Source of the DNA: an uncultured Methylobacillus sp.
GTDB taxonomy: Bacteria > Pseudomonadota > Gammaproteobacteria > Burkholderiales > Methylophilaceae
NCBI GenBank assembly: GCA_946481235.1
Contig: CAMLME010000032.1
Coordinates: forward strand, 1 to 13,733
Length of the DNA: 13,733 bases
Direction of reading: 5' to 3'
This document shows positions 1-6,039 of the stretch, in pieces. The translations under genes and the position numbers were made by a program. The notes below the pieces were generated by a model that saw only the letters and a list, made by a program, of their open reading frames with translations, made no database searches and had not been told where the DNA came from. The number at the start of each line of letters is the position of its first letter. The first letter of the stretch is position 1.

Positions 1-550
1 ACAGCTGCGATTCCAGCAGGCTGCGCATGCGCTTCAGCTCTTGCGACATCTCGGCAAAAAGCGGCTCGGAATTATCCTCTTCGGGAGAAGGCATTAGCGT
101 AGGCACATCGTGTCCAACGCTGGGCTGTTCCGCAGGCTCATCCGGCAAATCGCTGAAAAGCGGCAAGCTCTGCTCCACTGGCGGCGTCGGCGTCTCGCCG
201 GCGACTTCCCTGTAAGCCGAAATGCCGCTATTTCCCATTGGCGGGCTGCGCAGCGTTTCGAACTGGGGTGTTTTGACGGCAGGCGTCGGCTCTGCATTGG
301 CCTGACGGCGATGCAGAATGGCTGCGATGGTTTCCGGCTGGATGGCGGCGTGCTGTTGCGGCTGAGGCTGGCTCAAGTGAGCGTGGCCATCATAAGTAAG
401 TGCCTGCACATCCCCATCGGTCACGGCCATGATCTCGACTCCCCCCGGGATACGGCGGTTGGACAATATCAATGCATCCGCACCCAATGCATCGCGCACC
501 TGACGCAAAGCTTCCCGGGTTGTGGCACCAATGAATTTTCGGACTTTCAT
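1..550 (-). CDS. flhF: Flagellar biosynthesis GTPase FlhF, N-terminal part (cut by window edge)
   Basis: The first 183 codons of a minus-strand gene are visible, running off the left edge with no stop. The protein opens MKVRKFIGATTREALRQVRD and continues with ALGADALILSNRR, the characteristic N-terminal B-domain signature of FlhF. A Pro/Glu-rich, poorly conserved linker follows, and a helical stretch (SQELKRMRSLLESQL) begins where the window stops. The SRP-type GTPase domain lies outside. FlhF is an SRP-family GTPase that places the flagellum and recruits early basal-body parts at the membrane. The ATG at 550 is preceded by AAAAAAGGTG at suitable spacing. The gene upstream on the same strand is doxX of a metal-peptide locus, not flhA, which is the frequent partner of flhF. 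Identification rests on the N-terminus only, but that motif is distinctive. Confidence 0.85.
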   Translation of the reverse strand, partial: MKVRKFIGATTREALRQVRDALGADALILSNRRIPGGVEIMAVTDGDVQALTYDGHAHLSQPQPQQHAAIQPETIAAILHRRQANAEPTPAVKTPQFETLRSPPMGNSGISAYREVAGETPTPPVEQSLPLFSDLPDEPAEQPSVGHDVPTLMPSPEEDNSEPLFAEMSQELKRMRSLLESQL

Positions 551-563
551 AGCACCTTTTTTG

Positions 564-580
564 AAGGGGCAGCACCCCTT
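564..580 (-). repeat. Small inverted repeat in the flhF leader
   Basis: The arms AAGGGG and CCCCTT (6 bp each) flank a 5-nt loop, just upstream of the flhF Shine-Dalgarno stretch (553-562). In the flhF mRNA the hairpin would end 13 nt before the start codon. It might insulate or modulate translation initiation, but the stem is short and this is inference. Confidence 0.35.
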
Positions 581-734
581 GCGTTACCGGGAAAATGGTC
601 GCTTGGGAACTTGAGTATGTGGGAATGAATTGCCGCCATATTTTGGGGCCAAGTGTACCACGGGAAAAGCATAAAATGAAAAACTGCACATCGTGTACGA
701 GTATTCCTACACCCCGTCAGGCCAAGGCTGCAGG

Positions 735-766
735 CCCTGACAAGGCTGGGATCAGCCCCGTCAGGG
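735..766 (-). terminator. Strong hairpin downstream of doxX (possible terminator)
   Basis: This 32-bp inverted repeat begins 19 bp past the doxX stop codon. On the minus-strand RNA it folds as CCCUGAC, GG, GGCUG, loop AUCC, CAGCC, UU, GUCAGGG. That is a 14-bp stem whose two middle pairs are G-U. On the plus strand the same two positions are A-C mismatches, so the structure favours minus-strand transcripts. No T-run follows, so it is not a textbook intrinsic terminator; it could be a Rho-assisted terminator or an mRNA 3'-end stabiliser. A further GTCAGG (716-721) could compete for the CCTGAC arm at 736-741. Confidence 0.5.
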
Positions 767-785
767 AGAAGGGTGAAATGACTTT

Positions 786-1310
786 TTATACGTCGCTGCT
801 CATTTTGGAACCCCACCATTTCCCGGCAATCCAGTGATCGATACTAAAGCGCCCCGCACCGGCAAATAACAAAGGTAAAAACATCGCCAGATACATCAGC
901 GGCAACTTGTAATTCCCGAAACCGTCACCCTCCTCGTCCACGATACGATAGCCACGCAACAACTCGGCAAGAGTTGCCCAGTGTTCAGGCCAGTGTACGC
1001 TGGCGATTGCGACGACAGTGAGCACCATCAATGAAGCCGAGACGAAGCGTGTCGCCCAACCCAGCACTAGTGCCACCGCCCCCAGAAGCTCGAACCAGGT
1101 CGCGATTTGCCAACTGATTTCCGGCGACAACAGGTTGAACGGAAAAGGAAAGGTCAGGTCGGCGAACCAGTTCTGTCCGATCAGTTTGGCATAACCCGAC
1201 TCGCCGAACTCCCAAGCCAACAGCAGCCGTAGTGCCAATAGCGGAAAAATCGGCGCAAGACGATCGAGCCATGAGGACAACACCACATAGCCTCCGAAAA
1301 TCAGATTCAT
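786..1310 (-). CDS. DoxX family membrane protein of the bufferin-type locus
   Basis: This 174-residue protein has about four hydrophobic segments (near residues 17-37, 68-90, 92-107 and 133-152). It shows the DoxX-family arrangement, with an early Arg/Trp-Glu-rich stretch ([17 protein letters not shown]) and a long polar loop between the last two helices. DoxX-like proteins are common last genes of DUF692/DUF2063 operons (the gigT/hvfX position), where an inner-membrane role in redox or peptide handling is suspected but not established. A good Shine-Dalgarno, AAGGGAG (1319-1325), lies 8 nt before the ATG at 1310. The gene follows bufC by 73 bp, the widest gap in the operon, and a strong hairpin follows its stop, so it is probably the last gene of the transcript. 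Family assignment is good; the precise function is unknown. Confidence 0.8.
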   Translation of the reverse strand: MNLIFGGYVVLSSWLDRLAPIFPLLALRLLLAWEFGESGYAKLIGQNWFADLTFPFPFNLLSPEISWQIATWFELLGAVALVLGWATRFVSASLMVLTVVAIASVHWPEHWATLAELLRGYRIVDEEGDGFGNYKLPLMYLAMFLPLLFAGAGRFSIDHWIAGKWWGSKMSSDV

Positions 1311-1383
1311 GAATTAATCTCCCTTGGATTCAGATGTCGAAAACGGCAACAGCCGCACATCCGTTAGTCGGGAGCGTGAGGAA

Positions 1384-2139
1384 TTACTTACATGGAGAAG
1401 CGCCAAGAATCGCGCCTGACTGCCGCAGACTGCTTAGTATATCGGCACCAAATGCCACTACCTGCTGCGGATCAGGATGCTGCAACGTCCGGGCAATTTC
1501 CATCAGCGCCGCGCGACCTGTACAGCTGTCGGTTTGCAGAAGCCCAACCAGTTGTGCACTGACCTGGTTAAGTTCGATGAACTTAACCTCATCATCAGCA
1601 TCGCGAAACACCAGCAACCAGACCGGATCAGCCAAAGGCTGGTCAGGCCTGAAGCGCGGAGAGATACGTTGCACCGGCCAATCATAGCGCAGCAGCATCA
1701 AGGCTGGGCTCAGTACCGGCCTGCCATCAAGCAAATCGCCATTGGCATCCCAGCCAGTCGGCGGCACTGCATCCGAAACCGCCACAGCCAGTTCCACCCA
1801 TTCGTAATGAGCCAGCTGTGGAAGAAATGGCGGAAGGCTTGAGCTTTCGGCTTGAGATAGCCATTGCAGAAACTCCTCCGGAATCTGGCGAAACAGCGGC
1901 GTGGAACAGCGGTGCCCGGCGAAGAATTCCCTCACCAGCCCATTCCAGCGCCGCATGCCCAGCACTTTCTTGCAGACCGGAAAACAGCCGGCCAGCGTGC
2001 TTTCCATATTGTTGAACAGTAGTCCTGCATACACGCCGAGGCGCTTTGCAGAAACACCTTTAGGGCGCGCCATGGTACGCGGACTGCGTACGTGACCACA
2101 GAATTCGGCTTGGTAACGCTGGAAAGATGGAGCGCTCAT
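1384..2139 (-). CDS. DUF2063 (BufC/HvfC-type) partner protein of the MNIO enzyme
   Basis: This 251-residue protein belongs to the DUF2063 family, often mislabelled as putative DNA-binding. Visible family hallmarks in the N-terminal helical half are YAGLLFNNMESTLAGCFPV (about residues 37-55), FFAGHRCSTPLFRQIPEEFL (about 72-91) and LAHYEWVELA (about 109-118). The C-terminal half (about 140-250) contains a conserved-looking LLVFRDADDEVKFIELN segment and would form the mixed alpha/beta domain thought to bind precursor peptide. In characterised systems this protein forms a complex with the DUF692 enzyme and helps it recognise the peptide. Its ATG overlaps the bufB stop by 4 nt (ATGA), so translation is coupled and a 1:1 complex is plausible. 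It has no signal peptide and should be cytoplasmic. The alternative reading as a transcription factor is unlikely given this context. Confidence 0.87.
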   Translation of the reverse strand: MSAPSFQRYQAEFCGHVRSPRTMARPKGVSAKRLGVYAGLLFNNMESTLAGCFPVCKKVLGMRRWNGLVREFFAGHRCSTPLFRQIPEEFLQWLSQAESSSLPPFLPQLAHYEWVELAVAVSDAVPPTGWDANGDLLDGRPVLSPALMLLRYDWPVQRISPRFRPDQPLADPVWLLVFRDADDEVKFIELNQVSAQLVGLLQTDSCTGRAALMEIARTLQHPDPQQVVAFGADILSSLRQSGAILGASPCK

Positions 2140-2990
2140 GCGCTAATGGCAGTCGGCATAGCTAGCTCATAAGGCTTTTGAAGCATGGCAATGCGCTCCA
2201 CCTCGGCAACCAGATCGACGAGCGGCGGAATATTGAAATCGCGCTCAAGCAGTGTCGGGCGGACGCCAAACAGGCTATAAGCTTCGGCCAGCAAATCCCA
2301 CACCGGGTCGATCACGGTTTCGCCGTGAGTGTCGATGACCAGGTCCGGCGCCTTGCGATAATGCCCGGCGGTATGGATATAGACAATGCGCTCGCCCGGC
2401 AGGCTGCGCAGATAATCGTGTGGATCGAATCCGAAATTGACGCTGTTGACGTAAATATTGTTCACGTCCAGATGCAGGTCGCAATCGGCCTCCTCCAGCA
2501 CCGCGCGCACGAAGGTCGGCTCGTCCATTTCGGAAATCGGCGCGGCCACGTAAAAGGAAGCGTTCTCTACCGCGACGCGGCGCTCCAGTATTTCCTGAGT
2601 CCGCCGGATGCGCGCGGCAACATACTTGACCGCTTCTTCCGTGAAAGGAATTGGCAACAGATCGTAAAGATAGCCGCCATCGCTGCAATAGCTCAGGTGC
2701 TCGGTATAAAGCGGAATCTGGTAATGATCGAGGAACTGCCTGACCCGTTGCAGGAAGACCTCGTTCAACGGATCCGGGCCGCCCAGGGAGAGCGACAAGC
2801 CGTGACAAACCATGGGATAGCGTTCGGCAAACCAGGCGAGCTGTTTACCCGGCCGGCCGCCGACGCCTATCCAGTTTTCAGGCGCGATCTCGAAGAAATC
2901 GATGCATTCCGGCACACCCGCCTGCAATGCGGGCATCAGCTCGCGCTTGAGGCCGAGGCCGGCACCACGGATTTCTTCAAGTCTTGCCAT
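2136..2990 (-). CDS. DUF692 multinuclear non-heme iron oxidative enzyme (MNIO; BufB/HvfB type)
   Basis: This 284-residue TIM-barrel-type protein of the DUF692 (MNIO) family is expected to install copper-binding modifications on the cysteines of the peptide encoded just upstream. Family motifs are present in order: RGAGLGLKRELMP (8-20), FEIAPENWIG (33-42), CHGLSLSLGG (62-71), YTEHLSYC (95-102), AVENASFY (140-147), DLHLDVNNIYVNSVNFGFDP (171-190), YIHTAGHY (204-211), IDTHGETVIDPVWDL (219-233) and LLERDFNIP (247-255). Likely metal ligands are H63, E97/H98, E142, N143, D175, N178, H206, D220, H222 and E249, by analogy with MbnB and HvfB. None looks missing. It starts 8 nt after the precursor stop and overlaps bufC by 4 nt. 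No strong Shine-Dalgarno is visible, suggesting coupling to precursor translation. It is cytoplasmic, with no signal peptide. Family assignment is secure; the exact chemistry is inferred. Confidence 0.93.
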   Translation of the reverse strand: MARLEEIRGAGLGLKRELMPALQAGVPECIDFFEIAPENWIGVGGRPGKQLAWFAERYPMVCHGLSLSLGGPDPLNEVFLQRVRQFLDHYQIPLYTEHLSYCSDGGYLYDLLPIPFTEEAVKYVAARIRRTQEILERRVAVENASFYVAAPISEMDEPTFVRAVLEEADCDLHLDVNNIYVNSVNFGFDPHDYLRSLPGERIVYIHTAGHYRKAPDLVIDTHGETVIDPVWDLLAEAYSLFGVRPTLLERDFNIPPLVDLVAEVERIAMLQKPYELAMPTAISA

Positions 2991-2998
2991 GTCGTAAC

Positions 2999-3343
2999 TT
3001 AGGACTTATTCGCGCCGCAATTGCCTTCCTTGCTCTTCTCGGCTCCGCAGCTGCCCTCTTTTCCTTTCTTCTCTGCGCCGCAGGAACCATCCTTGCCTTC
3101 CTTGGCACCGCAGTTGCCTTCTTCGGCCTTTTTCTTCTTCATGTTGCTGCCGCACTTGCCGGTACCGCACTTGCCGTCCTGCATCTTCTCGCCACCTTCG
3201 TGATGATCGGCGACCATGTATCCGGATGACAGCGACTTGAGTGCGAACGGGTTTTCAGCGGCATTGGCCAGCGGTGCCATGCCTACCGTGGCGGCAAATG
3301 CTCCGCCGAGTACCAAGGCAAGCGTTTTCTTCTGTGCGTTCAT
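2999..3343 (-). CDS. Bufferin/HvfA-like Cys-rich RiPP precursor with Sec signal peptide
   Basis: This 114-residue secreted precursor has a Lys-containing N-terminus, a hydrophobic core and an Ala-Asn-Ala cleavage site after residue 28. The mature N-terminus carries NPFALKSLSSGYMVA (31-45), a conserved block in this peptide family, probably used for enzyme recognition. The remainder is Lys/Glu/Gly-rich with six cysteines (59, 64, 78, 88, 99, 109), each in an xGxCG pentad: DGKCG, TGKCG, EGNCG, DGSCG, EGSCG, EGNCG. The canonical family motif is EGKCG, whose Cys is converted by the MNIO enzyme into an oxazolone/thioamide-type copper ligand. The start has an excellent Shine-Dalgarno, GAAGGAG, 6 nt away, consistent with strong expression of a structural peptide. 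It precedes the MNIO and DUF2063 genes. The predicted role is periplasmic metal (copper) sequestration. Modification of all six Cys is inference. Confidence 0.88.
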   Translation of the reverse strand: MNAQKKTLALVLGGAFAATVGMAPLANAAENPFALKSLSSGYMVADHHEGGEKMQDGKCGTGKCGSNMKKKKAEEGNCGAKEGKDGSCGAEKKGKEGSCGAEKSKEGNCGANKS

Positions 3344-3349
3344 GTAATT

Positions 3350-3356
3350 CTCCTTC
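3350..3356 (-). promoter_or_regulatory. Strong ribosome binding site of the precursor peptide gene
   Basis: GAAGGAG lies 6 nt before the ATG at 3343, inside the 24-nt gap after the anti-sigma stop. It is the strongest Shine-Dalgarno in this locus, whereas bufB and bufC have none or weak ones. This fits high output of the peptide relative to its enzymes. Confidence 0.7.
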
Positions 3357-3367
3357 AGGTTGAAAAA

Positions 3368-3664
3368 TCAATCGGTTGAATCGTGATCGGGATTCCGCCG
3401 CGCTTCGTCGTTCTGCCAGGCCTGAATTGCCACCGCCTCCGCGATGCGCTCGCGCGCATTCTTCGACAGCACCAGGCTTTCGTCGTTCTCGATATGACGG
3501 CCCAGTTGGCCGACGGCTTTTCGCAGCAAATACAATTGCCGCGTGAACTGTGTACAGGCATCGCACATCAGCAAATGAAACCGCAATGCCACCCGTTGAC
3601 GGAATGTCAGCCGCTTCTCCATTGCTTGAGAAGCCAACTGCGTAGCATGCTTGCAATCGAGCAT
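3368..3664 (-). CDS. Short cytoplasmic zinc-finger (zf-HC2) anti-sigma factor
   Basis: This is a 98-residue protein starting MLDCKHATQL. It contains H30-x3-C34-x2-C37 (HLLMCDAC), the HxxxCxxC signature of zinc-binding anti-sigma factors, plus C4 and H6 as further candidate ligands. The helical remainder has no membrane segment, so it should be a soluble sensor of a cytoplasmic signal (metal or thiol stress is plausible) rather than an envelope sensor. I chose the ATG at 3664, which overlaps the sigma factor stop in TGATG, instead of a longer upstream frame lying inside the sigma gene, because the zinc-finger family begins at this methionine. It is co-translated with its partner sigma factor, as is normal for such pairs. 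Binding and regulation of the sigma factor are inferred from arrangement and family. Confidence 0.8.
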   Translation of the reverse strand: MLDCKHATQLASQAMEKRLTFRQRVALRFHLLMCDACTQFTRQLYLLRKAVGQLGRHIENDESLVLSKNARERIAEAVAIQAWQNDEARRNPDHDSTD

Positions 3665-4233
3665 CAGCGACCTCCCAGCCAGTTCATTTCGAGACACTTT
3701 CTCAGACCCATACGGGCGCGGTACAGCATCACCCAAGCATTGGTCGACGTGATTTCCAATTCCTTACAGATTTCTTCATTGTCCGACTCCTCTACCTCGC
3801 GCAGCAGGAAAATACGGGCAAGATTCTTGGGGAGTCTATCCATGCATTCCTGCAAAATACGCAGGAACTGATCCTGCTGCAGCAAGCTCCCCGGATCACC
3901 CCACGACTGCGGTGGCTCGGCCCAATGCCCGTCCTCGGCAAAAAAATCGTCCATGCTCGGGGCGTCGTCGCCAATATCCTCTGGCGCTTCCAGCGGGGCT
4001 TCGCGTTGCTGCCGGCGGAACTGGTCGATAATTTTGTGCTTCAGGATACCCGTCAGCCAGGTCCGCGGACTAGCCTTGCCGGCGTAGCCACTGCCTTGCA
4101 TCGCGGCAAGCAGGGTTTCCTGCACCACGTCTTCGGCCAAGTGGGGATCGCGCAAACGCACGAGCGCGTAACGGTAGAGATAGTCGCCGTGTTCGGCGAG
4201 CCAGTCGTGCTGATGAGTAGCAGGTGCAGTCAT
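3664..4233 (-). CDS. ECF-type RNA polymerase sigma factor of the bufferin-type locus
   Basis: This 189-residue sigma-70 family ECF protein has region 2 at about residues 9-75: GDYLYRYALVRLRD, then HLAEDVVQETLLAAM, then SPRTWLTGILKHKIIDQFRR. An acidic linker with DDAPSMDDFF follows. Region 4 (about 128-182) has LPKNLARIFLLREVEES followed by a helix-turn-helix (EEICKELEITSTNAWVMLYRARMGLRKCL). Regions 1 and 3 are absent, as in ECF factors. I prefer the ATG at 4233, with TAGG 5 nt upstream, over an in-frame GTG at 4239 that lacks a Shine-Dalgarno. It lies 14 nt after the DUF1841 gene and overlaps the anti-sigma gene by 1 nt. Sigma/anti-sigma pairs at the head of DUF2282 or bufferin operons usually auto-activate the operon. 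A dedicated promoter is expected, perhaps inside the DUF1841 gene, but I could not identify it. Confidence 0.9.
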   Translation of the reverse strand: MTAPATHQHDWLAEHGDYLYRYALVRLRDPHLAEDVVQETLLAAMQGSGYAGKASPRTWLTGILKHKIIDQFRRQQREAPLEAPEDIGDDAPSMDDFFAEDGHWAEPPQSWGDPGSLLQQDQFLRILQECMDRLPKNLARIFLLREVEESDNEEICKELEITSTNAWVMLYRARMGLRKCLEMNWLGGR

Positions 4234-4247
4234 AGGCACCTATTCAA

Positions 4248-4706
4248 TCACGAAAGTGTGGATTTTGGTATGGCGGAGGCTTTCTGTTGCATGCACTCCA
4301 GATAAGCTGCCGCATCCGGAGCAGCACGTTCGCGCTGGGCACGCCAGATCGTTTCCGCCAGGCAATCCATCAAATCGTGTTGTGCCGCCATTTCATTGCC
4401 ATGCTTTTTGAGCAGCGACTGGTAGGCGGCAGCGATCCCGGGAGGCTGGTCGATGGAAAGCTGCTCCAGGATGGAAAGATGCAAACTCATGTGCAGGAAG
4501 GGGTTTGTTTCGCCCATTTCCGGGAAATACTCCTGCTCCTGATAGCGCTCTGGCGCATCAAGCACATGGTGATACTCGGGATGCGCCTGCATCACCTGCA
4601 AGGCCATGCCCTCCAGCGGCGTCAGCGGTTCCTGCTGGCGAAATTTGCGCCAGGCCTCGAAGAAGAACTGGCGCACCTGGTCGCGGCTGGGATTGAACAG
4701 ACTCAT
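4248..4706 (-). CDS. DUF1841 family protein
   Basis: This 152-residue soluble protein opens with FNPSRDQVRQFFFEAW followed by KFRQQEPLTPLEGMALQVMQ and HPEYHHVL, the recognisable DUF1841 signature. The middle has NPFLHMSLHLSILEQLSID, also a family hallmark. It is a predominantly helical cytoplasmic protein with no signal peptide, and its biochemical function is unknown. The family is found mainly in beta- and gammaproteobacteria. It starts 3 nt after the nth stop and is probably co-transcribed with it. No good Shine-Dalgarno is seen, so translational coupling to nth is likely. The sigma gene follows within 14 nt. Confidence 0.85.
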   Translation of the reverse strand: MSLFNPSRDQVRQFFFEAWRKFRQQEPLTPLEGMALQVMQAHPEYHHVLDAPERYQEQEYFPEMGETNPFLHMSLHLSILEQLSIDQPPGIAAAYQSLLKKHGNEMAAQHDLMDCLAETIWRAQRERAAPDAAAYLECMQQKASAIPKSTLS

Positions 4707-4709
4707 GGC

Positions 4710-5348
4710 TTACAGCGAATACTCTTTGGCTTTGTATTCGCACAAATCGTGAATAACGCAGTCGCGGCACTTGGGCTTGCGCGCGACACAGACATAACGG
4801 CCGTGCAGGATCAGCAGATGATGCGCGTCGTGCAAATACTCCTTGGGTGTGGTCTTCATCAGCTTCTGCTCCACTTCCAGCGGTGTCTTGCCCGGCGCCA
4901 GGCCGATACGGTTGCCGAGGCGGAAGATGTGCGTATCCACGGCGATGGTGGGATGGCCAAACGCGGTATTGAGGATCACGTTGGCAGTCTTGCGGCCGAC
5001 ACCGGGCAGGCTTTCCAGCGACTCGCGCGTGTCCGGCACTTCGCCGCCGAATTTATCGACCAGTAACCGGCAGGTCGCCATCACGTTTTTCGCCTTGCTG
5101 CGGTATAGGCCAATGGTCTTGATAAAGCTTTCCAGCCCCTCGATGCCGAGGTCGAGAATTTTCTGCGGAGTGTTGGCGACGGGGAACAGTTTGGCGGTGG
5201 CAATATTGACCCCCTTGTCGGTAGCCTGCGCCGACAGGATGACCGCAATCAGGAGCTCAAATGTGCTGGAATGGACGAGTTCGGTAGTCGGACTGGGAAT
5301 GGCGACGGCAAGACGGCGGAAAATCTCACGGCGTGTATCGGCATTCAT
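4710..5348 (-). CDS. nth: Endonuclease III, DNA glycosylase/AP lyase
   Basis: This 212-residue protein is practically the same length as E. coli Nth and shares its start (MN-x3-R-x-EI, then PSPTTEL). It excises oxidised pyrimidines from DNA and nicks the abasic site. The helix-hairpin-helix LPGVGRKTANV (114-124) carries catalytic Lys120, and the VDTHIFR motif carries catalytic Asp138. A C-terminal [4Fe-4S] loop is complete: C187-x6-C194-x2-C197-x5-C203. These positions coincide with the E. coli numbering. The gene lies 13 nt after rnfE, the same order as rsxABCDGE-nth in enteric bacteria. The start codon has GGAG directly against it, an unusually tight spacing, so initiation may rely on coupling to rnfE. 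All key residues are intact. Confidence 0.97.
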   Translation of the reverse strand: MNADTRREIFRRLAVAIPSPTTELVHSSTFELLIAVILSAQATDKGVNIATAKLFPVANTPQKILDLGIEGLESFIKTIGLYRSKAKNVMATCRLLVDKFGGEVPDTRESLESLPGVGRKTANVILNTAFGHPTIAVDTHIFRLGNRIGLAPGKTPLEVEQKLMKTTPKEYLHDAHHLLILHGRYVCVARKPKCRDCVIHDLCEYKAKEYSL

Positions 5349-5361
5349 CTCCGCTGATAAC

Positions 5362-6039
5362 TCAGTGTCCGGCAGCCAGCGCGACCGGCGGGACAGGCTG
5401 TGCCGTCGCCTTGCGGCTTTCCATCCAATTGCGGCCGGCGATCAGTAGCCCGAGGCCGATGAACGCACCCGGCGGCAGCACGGCAAGCAGGAAGCCGTGA
5501 TAATCGGGGATCACCGTCACCATGAATTGCTTGGCGGCCGGGCCAAACGCGAGATCCAGCCCGGAAAACAGCGTGCCTTTCCCCACCAGTTCACGCATGC
5601 CGCCGAGCAGGCTCAGCACCAGTGTCAGCCCCAGTCCCATGAAAAGACCGTCCATGATGGAAGGTGTCGTTGGATTCTTGGCGGCAAATGCCTCGACGCG
5701 CGCCAGCACGATGCAATTGGTCACGATCAATGGAATGAAAATGCCCAGCACCTTGTGCAGCGGATGCATGTAGGCATTCATCGACAGATCGATCACCGTC
5801 ACCAGCGCAGCGATGATGAGTATGAACACTGGAATGCGGATTTCGTCCGGCACCCAGCGGCGAACGGGGGCCACCGCTCCATTACTGGCAGCCATGACGA
5901 GCGCGGTAGCCAACCCCAGGGAAAAGCCGTTGGTGACAGTGCTTGTGACGGCCAGTGTCGGGCACAGGCCCAACAATTGCACAACGCCCGGGTTCTGCTT
6001 CCACAAGCCGTTGTCGATAATTTCGCGATAGTCAGCCAT
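5362..6039 (-). CDS. rnfE: Rnf/Rsx complex membrane subunit E
   Basis: This 225-residue integral inner-membrane subunit of the ion-translocating ferredoxin:NAD+ oxidoreductase has about six hydrophobic segments. The half-repeat motifs LLGLCPTLAV and PLIVTNCIVL place Cys26 and Cys109. In the related NqrD/NqrE pair, equivalent cysteines of the two homologous subunits hold a membrane-embedded Fe-S cluster with RnfA. I use the ATG at 6039, which forms TGATG with the rnfG stop and has AGGAG 7 nt upstream, rather than the in-frame GTG 3 nt earlier. It is last of the six rnf genes and is followed by nth. Confidence 0.95.
   Translation of the reverse strand: MADYREIIDNGLWKQNPGVVQLLGLCPTLAVTSTVTNGFSLGLATALVMAASNGAVAPVRRWVPDEIRIPVFILIIAALVTVIDLSMNAYMHPLHKVLGIFIPLIVTNCIVLARVEAFAAKNPTTPSIMDGLFMGLGLTLVLSLLGGMRELVGKGTLFSGLDLAFGPAAKQFMVTVIPDYHGFLLAVLPPGAFIGLGLLIAGRNWMESRKATAQPVPPVALAAGH

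Larger units (their letters stand above)
551..785. other. Intergenic region between doxX and flhF
   Basis: This 235-bp stretch has no convincing gene. It holds the hairpin at 735-766, the leader hairpin at 564-580 and the flhF ribosome binding site. I looked on the minus strand for a flhF promoter. There is no sigma-54 (GG-N10-GC with flanks) or sigma-28 match that I trust. A TACACT box around 652-657 could serve as a -10 element, but its -35 is poor. Short frames crossing the gap overlap doxX or flhF and have no recognisable product. Confidence 0.5.

Noticed and set aside
2178..3002. Long plus-strand open frame (274 codons) opposite the DUF692 gene
   Set aside because: It is antisense to a gene with all MNIO motifs, shows no recognisable domain and is explained by high-GC codon bias of the opposite strand.
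2984..3229. Plus-strand hydrophobic small protein opposite the Cys-rich precursor (possible antisense toxin-like peptide)
   Set aside because: The hydrophobicity results from the complement of Lys/Glu codons in the precursor; there is no proper ribosome binding site and it overlaps the DUF692 start.
3665..3736. N-terminal extension of the anti-sigma factor inside the sigma gene
   Set aside because: The zf-HC2 protein begins naturally at the ATG at 3664 in a TGATG overlap; the extension is another frame of the sigma coding sequence.
4287..5066. Plus-strand open frame across DUF1841 and nth
   Set aside because: It spans two well-identified minus-strand genes antisense and has no recognisable product.
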